Positions 17,417 through 26,441 of a stretch of 47,021 nt of DNA are shown piece by piece. The DNA is from an uncultured Porphyromonadaceae bacterium. Lineage in GTDB: Bacteria; Bacteroidota; Bacteroidia; Bacteroidales; Muribaculaceae. Position 1 is the stretch's first letter. The number at the start of each line of letters is the position of its first letter. The stretch spans positions 1-47,021 of the forward strand of contig CAMTMX010000012.1 of the NCBI GenBank assembly GCA_947073495.1. The letters are read 5' to 3'. The position numbers were made by a program, and so were the translations under genes. A model generated the notes under the pieces. The model did no database searches and was not told the DNA's origin. It was given only the letters and a program-made list of their open reading frames with translations.

Positions 17417-19387
17417 ATGAAAACATTCTCGATCCCTTTTCGCCTACGGTCTGGCAAAAGTGACTATGCCTGTCCCGACGGGGAGGTGGCTATGACTGAA
17501 AATTTGCATGTGGAAGAGTATAGTCAGACTGCGTCCGATACCGGTTCTTTTGGTTCAGTTGTCCCTGAACCGGTCTCTTTCTCACTTCCCCCGGCTCCGG
17601 AGGTGGAGTTCTCGCTCAAAAGGGAGGTGCTGGATGGATGGAATATTCATCCCGATATGTTCCCTTCTCAGATTGTGGAGAAGGATGAGGCAACTGAATC
17701 AGGATGGGGGAAGAACGCCATGCAGCTGCTTTCCCGGTTTGAGAAAGAAGTGAAAAATCAGGACTTGTTCTTCGAACCGTTTTTTGTAATGTCTGCACTA
17801 CGGTTGAAAGACGGCTCGAGAGTCATGCCGTCTCCACCGGTGCTTATGATTCCAAATTCCGGGGCGCCGGTGGTGTCCGGCACAGATAATTTTGATGTGG
17901 AGACAATGAAAATGGACATTCTGGCGGCTGTATGCCGTCTGCAATGGAGAGTAAGGATTCCGGAAGAATTGAAACGCAGTGCGGATGTGTCTGTTGTGGA
18001 TATCCTTGTGAGCGAAGCGATCCCGATGTATTCCCGGAAATGTGTAGCCGCCGGATTTCATCGTGGGGAATGTCTTAATTTCACTCATTGCTCAGACGCT
18101 GACGGGAGTTCGGCTGAAAAACGTGTTGCAACCGGGGGCATAGTGCAGGGTTGGCAACCGGAATCCTCTTCGGAAGCGGAGATATTGAAAACGATGCTTG
18201 CAACGGTAGAGTTCCATTTGGTAAGCGAGTTGGCGTTAGCCGGATTGACTTCGACAGAAGAATTCGTTGATGTGGATTTTAATTGCGGAGGGTTGGATAT
18301 GATGTCGGCTTATGAACCTTATCGCCCTGATTTCATGCATCTCTCCGACGTGACAGCAGCCGGGGGCGGTATGATATCCGGAAGAATGACAGTATGGGGC
18401 ATGACGGTTGTCTCTCCTCTGCCGTTGCCGCTTTCCAGGTCGGCGGCACACACATCGGATGATGGATATAATCCCCGGTGGGTTTTCCATCCTGACCCGT
18501 ACGCTGAGTCTTACCGTTATACCGTCGGGAATGAGGTGAGGGAGGTCCCGTTGAGGCGTCATCCCGTTTTTTATGGCTCCTATTATTGGGGAGGGATGAA
18601 TGCGGATGTGACGGCAGTGACGATCGTTCCGGAAACACCCTCCCTGGAAGCTCGTACGGTCAGGTTGCCCGATGCCGTCTGGAGAAGTGCCAAAGGGAGC
18701 AGGATGCTGTTCCCTGATAATTTGTTGATGCGTCTTGATGTGGGGAATGTGATAGCGGTGTGTCGTGCCTTCCGCTCCTCGGGACTCGTTGCCACCACAT
18801 CACCTACGGTCTATGCGTTCACTACAGATGGCGTGTTTCTATTGAAAGAGATGGACGACGGCACACTGCGTGATGCAGGATTGATATGCAGTTATGTGTT
18901 GCGGGATGCGGGGGCGTATGTTGTCAAGGGGAGGAGTGTGGAGTTTCTCACTGCAGATGGAGAGGTTATGACGATAGACGGTAGCACGGTCAAAAGTAAG
19001 TCAAATGCATCGGGTGTCGCCCCCTCGATATCGAAGACGGATGTGGCTTTCAGTGCGGTCGATGTGAATAAAATGTGCAGATTGACAACAAGACCGGTCA
19101 AGTTGGGGGATGCCGAGGGTTGGAAGAGGGTCATGTCTGTCAGGTTGAGAGGGGATTTTGATCCCGGTAGATGCCGCATGGCTCTTTATGGGAGTGGAGA
19201 TCTCCGCATTTGGAAAAAGATAGCGGGTAAGACCGGGTCTGCGATTGCCGGTATGTGGACGCCCTTTTATCGTTTCTATAAGATTGAGGCGGAATTTTAT
19301 CTGAGCGAATCAGAAACCGTCCAAGGCTTTGCCGTTTCAACCAATGATATTCCCCGGTTGGCAACGCCACTTTCAGGATATGAATAA
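17417..19387 (+). CDS. phage virion protein, beta-propeller / stabilisation-protein-like
   Basis: A 656-residue protein that I place with phage head-to-tail 'stabilisation' or tail-hub proteins by resemblance only. The N-terminus RSGKSDYACPDGEVAMTENL resembles the 'PDGE...N' opening of such proteins. A central stretch (TVYAFTTDGVFLL ... SVEFLTADGEVM) looks like beta-propeller blades. The end (RMALYGSGDLRIWKKIAG) matches the pattern I associate with crAss-like and other Bacteroidales podovirus virion proteins. No signal peptide is present. It opens the phage-derived module. The portal gene follows after 38 nt on the same strand. Confidence 0.55.
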   Translation: MKTFSIPFRLRSGKSDYACPDGEVAMTENLHVEEYSQTASDTGSFGSVVPEPVSFSLPPAPEVEFSLKREVLDGWNIHPDMFPSQIVEKDEATESGWGKNAMQLLSRFEKEVKNQDLFFEPFFVMSALRLKDGSRVMPSPPVLMIPNSGAPVVSGTDNFDVETMKMDILAAVCRLQWRVRIPEELKRSADVSVVDILVSEAIPMYSRKCVAAGFHRGECLNFTHCSDADGSSAEKRVATGGIVQGWQPESSSEAEILKTMLATVEFHLVSELALAGLTSTEEFVDVDFNCGGLDMMSAYEPYRPDFMHLSDVTAAGGGMISGRMTVWGMTVVSPLPLPLSRSAAHTSDDGYNPRWVFHPDPYAESYRYTVGNEVREVPLRRHPVFYGSYYWGGMNADVTAVTIVPETPSLEARTVRLPDAVWRSAKGSRMLFPDNLLMRLDVGNVIAVCRAFRSSGLVATTSPTVYAFTTDGVFLLKEMDDGTLRDAGLICSYVLRDAGAYVVKGRSVEFLTADGEVMTIDGSTVKSKSNASGVAPSISKTDVAFSAVDVNKMCRLTTRPVKLGDAEGWKRVMSVRLRGDFDPGRCRMALYGSGDLRIWKKIAGKTGSAIAGMWTPFYRFYKIEAEFYLSESETVQGFAVSTNDIPRLATPLSGYE

Positions 19388-19425
19388 AGAATCAGGTGTA
19401 AGCGGTAGTTTTGCGGTAAAAAACT

Positions 19426-20766
19426 ATGGACAGGACAGACTCTTTGAATAACCGCAACTACCGCGGATCCGTTCTTCTCCGCGAAGCCCTCGACCACTGG
19501 AACGCGCGCTCCACGTTCCGCACCGAACGCATCCGCAATAAAAATTACACCTTCGGCAAACAATGGGGAGACATGATCACCGTCAACGGTTGCCGCATGA
19601 CGGAATATGACTACATAGTCTCGGAAGGTAACATACCGTTGAAGAACAATCTTATCCGCAGGATAGTACGCAATGTGTTGGGAGTATTCCGGCGTCAGCT
19701 CGCAGAGAAAATGGAGACCTGGGACGATTCCCTTAAGACGATAGCCGCCGCCAACTCCCTCTATGAACTCTATTCGCGCACGATGGAGGAGTTTCTTATA
19801 TCCGGGATGGCGATACACCGCGTCTACAACACCCGCAATGCCGGCAAAGTCATACCGCACAGCGACTATGTGTCGCCCGACAGCTTTTTCTTCGACGTCT
19901 CTTCCCGCGACATCCGGGGAGGCGACCTTAATATTGTCGGACAGATCCACGAAACCGGTTTCGCGGATTATTGCGACTCTTTTGTCCGCACGCGCAAGGA
20001 ATATGAATCCGCATTGTCGCTCTATGGCAAGGGATATAAGGTCAGGATTGTGGAGCTCTGGCGGCATGAACGTGTGGGGCGCCGTCTCGTGTACGATCGG
20101 GTGCGCGGTGTGCTGATGAAAATGGATGAGGAGGTGTGGCGATGCGAACACCGCCTGCATTCGATGCCATCCAAATGGATACTTGACGATGCATGGCGCT
20201 ATTATTTCATAAACCCGGAAGGGGAAATACTCAGCGAGGGTTATTCCCCTTACCCCCATAAAAGCCATCCATACGTTTTTAAATGTTATCCGTTCCTGGA
20301 TGGCGAGATTCATAGTTTTGTTGCAGATATTATTGACCAGCAAAGATATACCAACCGTCTTATAACGATGTACGACTGGATCATGCGCGCTTCGGCAAAG
20401 GGCGTGCTGCTGTTGCCTGAAGGAGCGGTTGTCAAAGACAACATACCCGATGTGGCTGACCAGTGGAGCCGGTTTAACGGTGTGATTGTCTATAAACATC
20501 AACCGGGAGTGCCGGATCCGAGGCAGGTAAGCGGCAACGCCACCAATATCGGCATCAGTGAACTTCTCGATATCCAGCTTAAGATGCTTGAAGACATCTC
20601 CGGCGTCACCGGAACGCTACAAGGCAACCTGAGCAACAATTCGATCAGTGGAACGCTCTACAACCAGCAGACGCAGAACGCACTCACGTCGCTCACCGAC
20701 CTTCTCGACACCTTCGCCTCCTTCATCTCCGAAGCCAACGTCAAACTGTTGGCAATTAGCAGTTGA
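19426..20766 (+). CDS. phage portal protein
   Basis: A 446-residue putative portal, the dodecameric ring through which DNA enters the capsid. Support comes from the N-terminal RNKNYTFGKQWGD segment, the long mixed alpha/beta body, and the C-terminal part LLDIQLKMLEDISGVTGTLQG...SGTLYNQQTQNALTSL. That part resembles the stem/crown helices of P22-like portals, which usually carry 'DI(S/T)GV..' followed by a Gln/Asn-rich segment. It is on the short side for that family. The last codons (LAISS and TGA) read through a GCAATTAGCAG repeat unit. It converges on the terminase gene across a repeat-filled gap. Confidence 0.75.
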   Translation: MDRTDSLNNRNYRGSVLLREALDHWNARSTFRTERIRNKNYTFGKQWGDMITVNGCRMTEYDYIVSEGNIPLKNNLIRRIVRNVLGVFRRQLAEKMETWDDSLKTIAAANSLYELYSRTMEEFLISGMAIHRVYNTRNAGKVIPHSDYVSPDSFFFDVSSRDIRGGDLNIVGQIHETGFADYCDSFVRTRKEYESALSLYGKGYKVRIVELWRHERVGRRLVYDRVRGVLMKMDEEVWRCEHRLHSMPSKWILDDAWRYYFINPEGEILSEGYSPYPHKSHPYVFKCYPFLDGEIHSFVADIIDQQRYTNRLITMYDWIMRASAKGVLLLPEGAVVKDNIPDVADQWSRFNGVIVYKHQPGVPDPRQVSGNATNIGISELLDIQLKMLEDISGVTGTLQGNLSNNSISGTLYNQQTQNALTSLTDLLDTFASFISEANVKLLAISS

Positions 20767-21115
20767 GACAGCCGGGATATAGACAAGAGGACAGATATAA
20801 ACAGAAGGACAGATATAAACAGAAGGACAAAAGGACAGATATAAACAGAAGGACAGAAGGACAGATATAAACAGAAGGACAGAAGGACAGATATAAACAG
20901 AAGGACAAAAGGACATGATTTTAATTTTATGTCCTTCTGTTGTTTTACTTATGTTCTTTTGTCCTTCTGTTGTTTTTACTTATGTTCTTTTGTCCTTCTG
21001 TTGTTTTACTTATGTTCTTTTGTCCTTCTGTTGTTTTTACTTATGTTCTTGTGTTCTTCTGTTGTTTTTACTTATGTTCTTGTGTTCTTCTGTTGGTTTA
21101 TGTTTTTAGGTTGGG
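20767..21115. repeat. GGACAG and 30-31-bp tandem arrays between convergent portal and terminase genes
   Basis: No gene. The left half (20778-20915) alternates AGAAGGAC with AGATATAAAC units. The right half (20931-21107) holds about 5.5 tandem copies of a 30-31-bp unit beginning GTCCTTCTGTTG and containing ACTTATGTTCTT. Reverse-complemented, the right unit matches the left (AACAGAAGGACAAAAGGACA), so the whole gap is a large inverted repeat centred near 20923. Open frames across it are low-complexity artefacts. Confidence 0.85.
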
Positions 21116-23206
21116 TTAGAAGACGGCGGCGGAGACGGGGCGTGGGCGATAGGTATAGCTGTTGTCGGGCGAGACATAGGCAGGCATCGGCATCTCCCGC
21201 AGGCATATGTGCAATCCGATGGCGCGTGTCATCAGCAGGTCGTCATGGTTGCCCGGCAACGCCCCGTAGCTTCCGTTCTGCCTCTGTTCGTAGGCAAGGT
21301 ATTCAGAAAGACATTTCTCGTCACGCTCCACATACAACCCCTCCCTTATCGCCTGCACAAGCATGGAGATAATCATCGGTTTCGTAGCCGTGTTGGTATG
21401 GAACCCATATTTCATCGGCACCCCTTCCCGTATGTCGGTCTCGCTCCGTTTGCGAGCATACAGCCGGGGATAAGCGCCCTTCAACCTGTTGAGGAGGAAC
21501 GACGATTGTTCGCTCTCCCCGCTCCGGAAGGGGTCGTGTGTCTCAAGGGTGTTGCTCTCCACCACAAGCAAGGCATTGTCATAATATTTGGCAATGCGTG
21601 CGGCGTTCCAGGCAAGAAGGTCGAAATCCACATGCCCGCGCCATTGCGCCACAATCTCGGGTTTGCCCCCCGAGATCATCGGCAGACGGTCAAACACGGC
21701 AACAACCGACCAGTCTGACGACTGCGACCTGCCTCCGATGTCGACCACGGCAAGATAACGGTCGGAAATTTTCTCCCATCTCTTGATTTCCCGGTCTTTC
21801 CAAATGGCAAGCGCACCGTTGGCATCAGGAGAGAACCTCACATTCTCAAGGGAATCCTCTCCCGAAGCGGCGTCGCCGTCAATCTCTCCGCGCATCGCCG
21901 GTTCACAGCACTCCTTGCGCAGTTCCTCCACCTTGTATCGGTCGAACACGCGTGCCCCGGAATGTACGAAAGCCTCTACATCGTCTGAAGGATATTCCGC
22001 CGCCATGAGTCCGTGGTCGGAATACTTCGCACGTTCGCAGACATACCAATGGATCGCCTCAAGGGTCGCACCCCTCTCCCAGAGCCACCACAGATAGGCA
22101 CCCGGTTGACGGCGGTCGCTCGTGACCTGTTGTGCCTCCCGTCCCTCATAGAGCGAGGCGGCGAATTCCTCGCGTGCCGCATCATCCTTAAATGGGAAAG
22201 AATATTGTTCAATCTCATACCACGCCACAAACAGTGGTGAGAACTGGCTTTCCCCCTTTGCGGCAGCCTCATATTCCTTATGGAAAAAATTGCCTGTGCC
22301 GTTTGCCGTAGATTCATATACAATCATGGTCATCGGTTTAAGCAGCACTCCCGAAGTTGAAGCCCTGACAATATCTTCAGGGGTTTTCTTATTCGTTGAT
22401 TTCCAAAGTCCCACCTCCGAACAATGCACAAGATTGTAATCGCCGCCACGGCTGGAGTTTGGAGTTTCGGCAGTGCCCACCTTGATCTTGCAGTTACGTC
22501 CGATCACCCTGAACGCAGCCCCGGCGCCTCCCACTCTCTCCGTCTTTTTCCCACCGGAGGAGTTGTCGGCGTCGTTTCCGCTTTCAGGATCATCAAATTC
22601 CTCGACAGGGTAATTGTTGAGCATGCGGTCAAACATGTCCTTGATCTCGTCTGTGGCGGCACGTTGATGCGCTATTATCAGTGAATTAAGACCTTTTTCA
22701 TGCACCAATTGCAGCCAAGCCATGTAAAGCTGCACGCATGTGCTTCCTCCCCATTGCCTCGCTTTCAGCAATATAAGCCGGATCGGATCCCCATTGCGCC
22801 GCATCTTTTCGAGCGCGTCGACAAGCTTCCGCTGAGGACGGTTGAGCACAAAAAGCACATCGTCGCCGCCGCCCTTCTTCTTGATATAGGCGAAAGTCGC
22901 CGCCCAGAAAGGGAAGTCGTGGCGGCAGCGGAGAAGGGTCCATTTCCGGAGAGTGGCGTCGCGCAGTTCCGAAGAGACTCTCCCTTTCATCTCGGCGAGA
23001 TAGTTTTCCAGGCTGTCAAAATGCATGAGTTCGCGCACAAATAGCTCCCGCTCCATAGTCTTGGGGATGTGGCATTCCATCCCTTTCACTGGAAACCATA
23101 CCCTTCCGGGGTCGTCAGGGTCACCGGCTATAGGGTCGTAAGGACGGTGGATTGTCTCGTTGCGCCTGGTGTTTTCCGTAAGCAATTCAGAAACCTTTCT
23201 GTCCAT
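21116..23206 (-). CDS. phage terminase large subunit
   Basis: A 696-residue terminase large subunit, the ATPase-nuclease that drives DNA into the procapsid. I chose the ATG at 23206 because a strong GGAGG sits about 6 nt upstream, rare in this phylum. The Walker A-like loop is KARQWGGST (about residue 150). A Walker B-like strand is MTMIVYESTANG. The nuclease domain shows acidic residues in LAVVDIGGRSQSSDW, LLVVESNTLE and GNHDDLLMTRA. The start overlaps the preceding small gene by 20 nt, a typical terminase pair. It runs opposite to the portal and capsid genes, which is not the usual phage order. Confidence 0.88.
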   Translation of the reverse strand: MDRKVSELLTENTRRNETIHRPYDPIAGDPDDPGRVWFPVKGMECHIPKTMERELFVRELMHFDSLENYLAEMKGRVSSELRDATLRKWTLLRCRHDFPFWAATFAYIKKKGGGDDVLFVLNRPQRKLVDALEKMRRNGDPIRLILLKARQWGGSTCVQLYMAWLQLVHEKGLNSLIIAHQRAATDEIKDMFDRMLNNYPVEEFDDPESGNDADNSSGGKKTERVGGAGAAFRVIGRNCKIKVGTAETPNSSRGGDYNLVHCSEVGLWKSTNKKTPEDIVRASTSGVLLKPMTMIVYESTANGTGNFFHKEYEAAAKGESQFSPLFVAWYEIEQYSFPFKDDAAREEFAASLYEGREAQQVTSDRRQPGAYLWWLWERGATLEAIHWYVCERAKYSDHGLMAAEYPSDDVEAFVHSGARVFDRYKVEELRKECCEPAMRGEIDGDAASGEDSLENVRFSPDANGALAIWKDREIKRWEKISDRYLAVVDIGGRSQSSDWSVVAVFDRLPMISGGKPEIVAQWRGHVDFDLLAWNAARIAKYYDNALLVVESNTLETHDPFRSGESEQSSFLLNRLKGAYPRLYARKRSETDIREGVPMKYGFHTNTATKPMIISMLVQAIREGLYVERDEKCLSEYLAYEQRQNGSYGALPGNHDDLLMTRAIGLHICLREMPMPAYVSPDNSYTYRPRPVSAAVF

Positions 23207-23624
23207 TTCCCCTCCTTTCATTTCTCTGACGACTGATCTCCTCATATATTAGCACGCGTGCGCGATGCCACGACATGTAGCTGCGCGGAGCTTCGTCGTT
23301 GACCACCTGAAAACATAGTTGTGCAATCGAGGCGTCGGGATTTTCTTTGCGTAGAACCATGAATCGGGCAAACATTTCACGATACATTTCCCGCTTCTCA
23401 GGCACCATATCCACTGTGGGGTCATCCCCGGCAAGCATTTTGCCGATCACATTGGAAGCCCTCACTTCGCTGACCCAAAACCTGGGTGCGGGTTTTTCTG
23501 CTGCCTGACGGAAGGCATTGTCAAGAGAGATTTTCGATTGGGCCGCAATCGACTCCCTGAACGACCGGAGAAGAAACTCATTTCTCTCCCGTCCGAATTC
23601 TAAAGTAGAGTTTTTCTTTCGCAT
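23187..23624 (-). CDS. probable terminase small subunit-like phage protein
   Basis: A 145-residue mostly alpha-helical, charged protein directly upstream of and overlapping the large terminase. The core PRFWVSEVRASNVIGKML followed by PEKREMYREMFARFM resembles small proteins I recall beside terminases in Bacteroidales phages. Position and overlap suggest the DNA-recognising small subunit. I see no clear helix-turn-helix, so the role is inferred from context. Confidence 0.55.
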   Translation of the reverse strand: MRKKNSTLEFGRERNEFLLRSFRESIAAQSKISLDNAFRQAAEKPAPRFWVSEVRASNVIGKMLAGDDPTVDMVPEKREMYREMFARFMVLRKENPDASIAQLCFQVVNDEAPRSYMSWHRARVLIYEEISRQRNERRGNGQKGF

Positions 23625-23935
23625 AGCGTTGCTGTTTAGAATTTTGAATGTTGAATTTTGAATGTTGAATTATGCATTATCAATTAGCAAGTAGCAATTA
23701 TTAATTAGCAATTGAATCCTGCTAATGACTAACTCACTAATGCCTAATTGACTAACCCACTAATGACTAATTGTCAATTATGAATTATGCATTGAAAAAA
23801 GTTTCTCTGGTTCCTGGTCTCAAACCATGGTTCTCTGGTTGCAAAGTTAAACAAAAATTTTAAAATAAGAATAGCAATGCTTAAATTAATTATAATTTTG
23901 CAATGTGAATTTTAAACTATCTTAAAGAAAAGCTT
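23625..23935. repeat. composite repeat and divergent promoter region
   Basis: No gene. From left: TTTGAATGTTGAAT units (23640-23668), GCATTATG, then the CAATTAGC/AATTGAATCCTGC element shared with 27218-27316 and 30112-30210 (about 23672-23800). Next come two TTCTCTGGTT direct repeats (23803-23812 and 23831-23840) around the palindrome AACCATGGTT (23823-23832). -7-like boxes face left (TAACTTTG, 23842-23849) and right (TAATTTTG, 23893-23900), but neither has a clear -33 element. Confidence 0.7.
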
Positions 23936-24556
23936 ATGGCACAACAAGAAAAAGAAAACGAAAAAATTCCATCAACTAAAGGTATTCTTGCATGGGTGAA
24001 GGAGATTCTCCATTTGAAAGCCCCCGGGATGGATCGTCTACCGCACGAACCGTCTCCGGAAGTGATAACAACGCTTATCAACAAAGCGACCGGCGAATCA
24101 ACAACCGAAGACCACCAACCAAAGTCCAACGACCACCAACCAACGACCGATGACCAACAAGAGTCATGCCCTTACGCCTTGAAGCGCAACATCGTGGAAT
24201 CGCTTCGCGAAATCAGGAAGTTTGCCGAGGAGAATGATCTTGCCGCCTCCATGGTCCGTGCATTGCTTTCCCTGCTTGCAGAGATGGCTGTCGGTGCCCT
24301 GAAAGGGAAAGTCAGTGGAACGATACTTGAATCGTTGCTTAAAATTTTCAACTATGAACGAGAGAGAGAGAAGTCTGCGCTCCGGTATCAACTCGATAAA
24401 GAGGAGGCTTACCGACAGGGGGTGATAGCCGGAAGAAACGCGCGGATAGAGATCGAGGAATTTCCGGCAGTCACAGAAGACGTGCCCAACCTGAAAGGAA
24501 ACACGACGCCCGACTCTTCCGGAGCCAGCATCTTCAGGATAGCAAGCGAAGCCTGA
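23936..24556 (+). CDS. phage-module helical protein with heptad-encoded linker
   Basis: A 206-residue protein of unknown function, possibly a scaffolding or accessory head protein from its position just before the capsid gene. The N-terminus is Lys/Glu-rich. Residues about 56-76 form a repetitive linker (EDHQPKS, NDHQPTT, DDQQESC). This linker is encoded by GACCAAC-type heptamers (24101-24157) of the same kind found in intergenic gaps. The rest is helical, with a Leu/Ala-rich segment (about 98-125) and a basic coiled-coil-like stretch (NYEREREKSALRYQLDKEEA). The acidic tail is typical of flexible phage proteins. I do not recognise a family. Confidence 0.6.
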   Translation: MAQQEKENEKIPSTKGILAWVKEILHLKAPGMDRLPHEPSPEVITTLINKATGESTTEDHQPKSNDHQPTTDDQQESCPYALKRNIVESLREIRKFAEENDLAASMVRALLSLLAEMAVGALKGKVSGTILESLLKIFNYEREREKSALRYQLDKEEAYRQGVIAGRNARIEIEEFPAVTEDVPNLKGNTTPDSSGASIFRIASEA

Positions 24557-24739
24557 GATCAATTAGTAATTATTAATTGGCAATTAGTAATAATGAACGA
24601 GTTATTTGCTGATTGATAATAAATTACTAATTACTAATTACTAATTGAACATAGAATGCTAATTGAATCTAAATTGCTAATTGCTAATTACTAATTGAAC
24701 ATAGAATACGAATTGAATCTAAATTGCTAATTGAATAAA
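24557..24739. repeat. AATTAGT array with duplicated 45-bp unit
   Basis: Heptamer-type units fill the capsid gene leader. A 45-bp stretch (24639-24683), containing CTAATTGAACATAGAATGC, is repeated at 24689-24733 with two differences. No promoter is recognisable. Confidence 0.75.
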
Positions 24740-26284
24740 ATGACAACATCTACACAAACTACAGGAGAGGTTATCGACATAGTAACAGGTAACCCTACAA
24801 CAGTGCCCGGGACATCCGGCGCAAACACACAGATGCCGGGGCAGCCGGTTACAGTAAGTGCGGCGGCTGCCGCTACAGGTGGCATAGACGGCGGCAATCT
24901 GATCGGTGCGGCGGTCGACGACGAACTATTTCGCTTCAACAGTGAAGACACCCCTCTGATGAACCTCATGCTGAAAGCCAAGAGGGTGAACGTCAACAGT
25001 CCGGAGGTGGATCATTATATGATAGACGAATCCAGGTCAATCATATATACCAACGGACTCACCACCAGTCTGAACCGTTCGTTCGCCGCGCTGCAGGTGG
25101 AAGACTATGACATCCCGCTTCTCAACCCTTACACCACCCTTCTCGTGAAGGGGGTAAACGGCTACGACCCTACAGGGAAGAAAGAGACTCCCGGTAAAGA
25201 CCTGATGCTGATTGTGTCAGGATCGGAGGGGCAGGGAGCCATGCCATACGTCAGGGCAGTCAACGGAAAGAAGACTAATCCCGACGACGAGACAAGCATT
25301 GTGCCCGACATCCCCGCCGGCACACCCCTCGTGATCCTTGCCAACTCTCTCTATGAGACCCAGAAAGAGGTGGAGCCGGAAATGATTCTCCCGCAACCCA
25401 CGCGCATATATCTCCAGAAAAGGGGCATGAACCAGGTGGTGAGCGACTATTTCGAGAGTCAGAAAAAGAGGATGCCGTTCTCGAAAGCCGTGATCGCAGA
25501 GCAGGCTATAGCCAACTTCAAAGTGAGGGGCAACCGGACATTGTGGGCGGGACGCGCAGGAAAATTCAAGGTCGCCGTGCCGAAGATGGGGTTGCAGACT
25601 ATCTACACGACAGAGGGCTTGAGATGGCAGTTCAAGCGAGTTTTGCAAAAACCGGGGAAGTGGACCGTAGACAACATCATAGCCATGGCAAAGATGTTTT
25701 TCACCGGTGAAGACGTGCCTAAGAGCGCGATCCTTCTTGCCGGTAAGAATCTCCTGGAGTCAATCCAGAAAATCGACTACAAGGATCATCCGGAAATACT
25801 TATCACCACCAAGACCAACAAGGTGGGATGGACCGTCACCAATCTGCACACCGTATTCGGCGACATCCAGATCAAGCGCGAACCCACGCTCGACCGACTT
25901 GGGTGGAGCAATTCCGGAGGTTTGATAGGGGAGAACCGGCTTGTGCATTACGTCTATTCCGCCGAACACTCTTTTGAAGACCGTGTGGAGGGTGAAGAGG
26001 CGACCCGCAACGGGATTCTTATCTGGGATGCGCTGGCGCTGAAGGGTACGTGCCACGTATGGATCGACGGCGAAAGCGACGAACCGACCGAAGGCGCCAC
26101 CAACATAATCCTTTGGGAATCAGAGGAGGCGCCTAAAGATGTAAAGAACGGTGCGGTGTATCTTCTCACGAAAGATTGCTCCGGAATTTCAATTTCTGCA
26201 CGTGAAGGGCAGATGTGGAAAGCAACTGAGGGAAGTGACGGCATAGAATGGCATCAGCTTATCAACGAAGAGATTGTAGTGTAA
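24740..26284 (+). CDS. probable phage major capsid protein
   Basis: A 514-residue protein proposed as the HK97-fold major capsid protein. I used the ATG at 24740 rather than the TTG at 24731. The N-terminus is a low-complexity Thr/Gly/Ala region. The segment FRFNSEDTPLMNLMLKAKRVNVNSPE looks like the N-arm entry seen in Bacteroidales phage capsids. The middle has strand-rich sequence with RGMNQVVSDYFESQKKRMPFS. The remainder includes ILLAGKNLLESI and IKREPTLDRLGW. The last ~75 residues resemble a surface decoration domain (ALKGTCHVWIDGESDEP). Length and position beside connector-like genes support the call; no signal peptide or enzyme motif argues otherwise. Confidence 0.65.
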   Translation: MTTSTQTTGEVIDIVTGNPTTVPGTSGANTQMPGQPVTVSAAAAATGGIDGGNLIGAAVDDELFRFNSEDTPLMNLMLKAKRVNVNSPEVDHYMIDESRSIIYTNGLTTSLNRSFAALQVEDYDIPLLNPYTTLLVKGVNGYDPTGKKETPGKDLMLIVSGSEGQGAMPYVRAVNGKKTNPDDETSIVPDIPAGTPLVILANSLYETQKEVEPEMILPQPTRIYLQKRGMNQVVSDYFESQKKRMPFSKAVIAEQAIANFKVRGNRTLWAGRAGKFKVAVPKMGLQTIYTTEGLRWQFKRVLQKPGKWTVDNIIAMAKMFFTGEDVPKSAILLAGKNLLESIQKIDYKDHPEILITTKTNKVGWTVTNLHTVFGDIQIKREPTLDRLGWSNSGGLIGENRLVHYVYSAEHSFEDRVEGEEATRNGILIWDALALKGTCHVWIDGESDEPTEGATNIILWESEEAPKDVKNGAVYLLTKDCSGISISAREGQMWKATEGSDGIEWHQLINEEIVV

Positions 26285-26441
26285 GTTTAAGGTCGTTGGT
26301 CGAGGGTCGTTGGTCGAGGGTTTATAGTTTATGGGATATGGTTTAAGAGCTATTTGAAGCTACGTATGAATCTAACCAACAACCGAAGACCAGCGACCAA
26401 AGACCAAAGACCAGCGACCAAAGACCAAAAGCCAAAACAAA
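26285..26441. repeat. D-I-type composite repeat
   Basis: GGTCGTT/GGTCGAG heptamers (26291-26319) run into TTTATAG, TTTATGG, GATATGG, TTTAAGA heptamers (26321-26347). Then come AACCGAA/GACCAGC/GACCAAA heptamers (26374-26432). The two outer blocks are reverse complements in type. The middle block recurs at 28620-28658 (inverted) and 40141-40175. Confidence 0.8.

Noticed and set aside
19297..20502. 401-residue open frame on the minus strand opposite the portal gene
   Set aside because: It is a mirror of the plus-strand codon pattern; the portal frame has family features and a proper start, this one has none.
20931..21107. CRISPR-like array of 30-31-bp repeats
   Set aside because: The units are directly tandem with no spacers between them, and no cas gene is present.
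20617..21372. Long open frames across the GTCCTTCTG array on both strands
   Set aside because: The predicted proteins are pure low-complexity translations of the repeats (for example LLSFCCF units) and overlap real gene ends.
21209..21718. 169-residue plus-strand frame inside the terminase gene
   Set aside because: Antisense shadow of the nuclease domain coding region.
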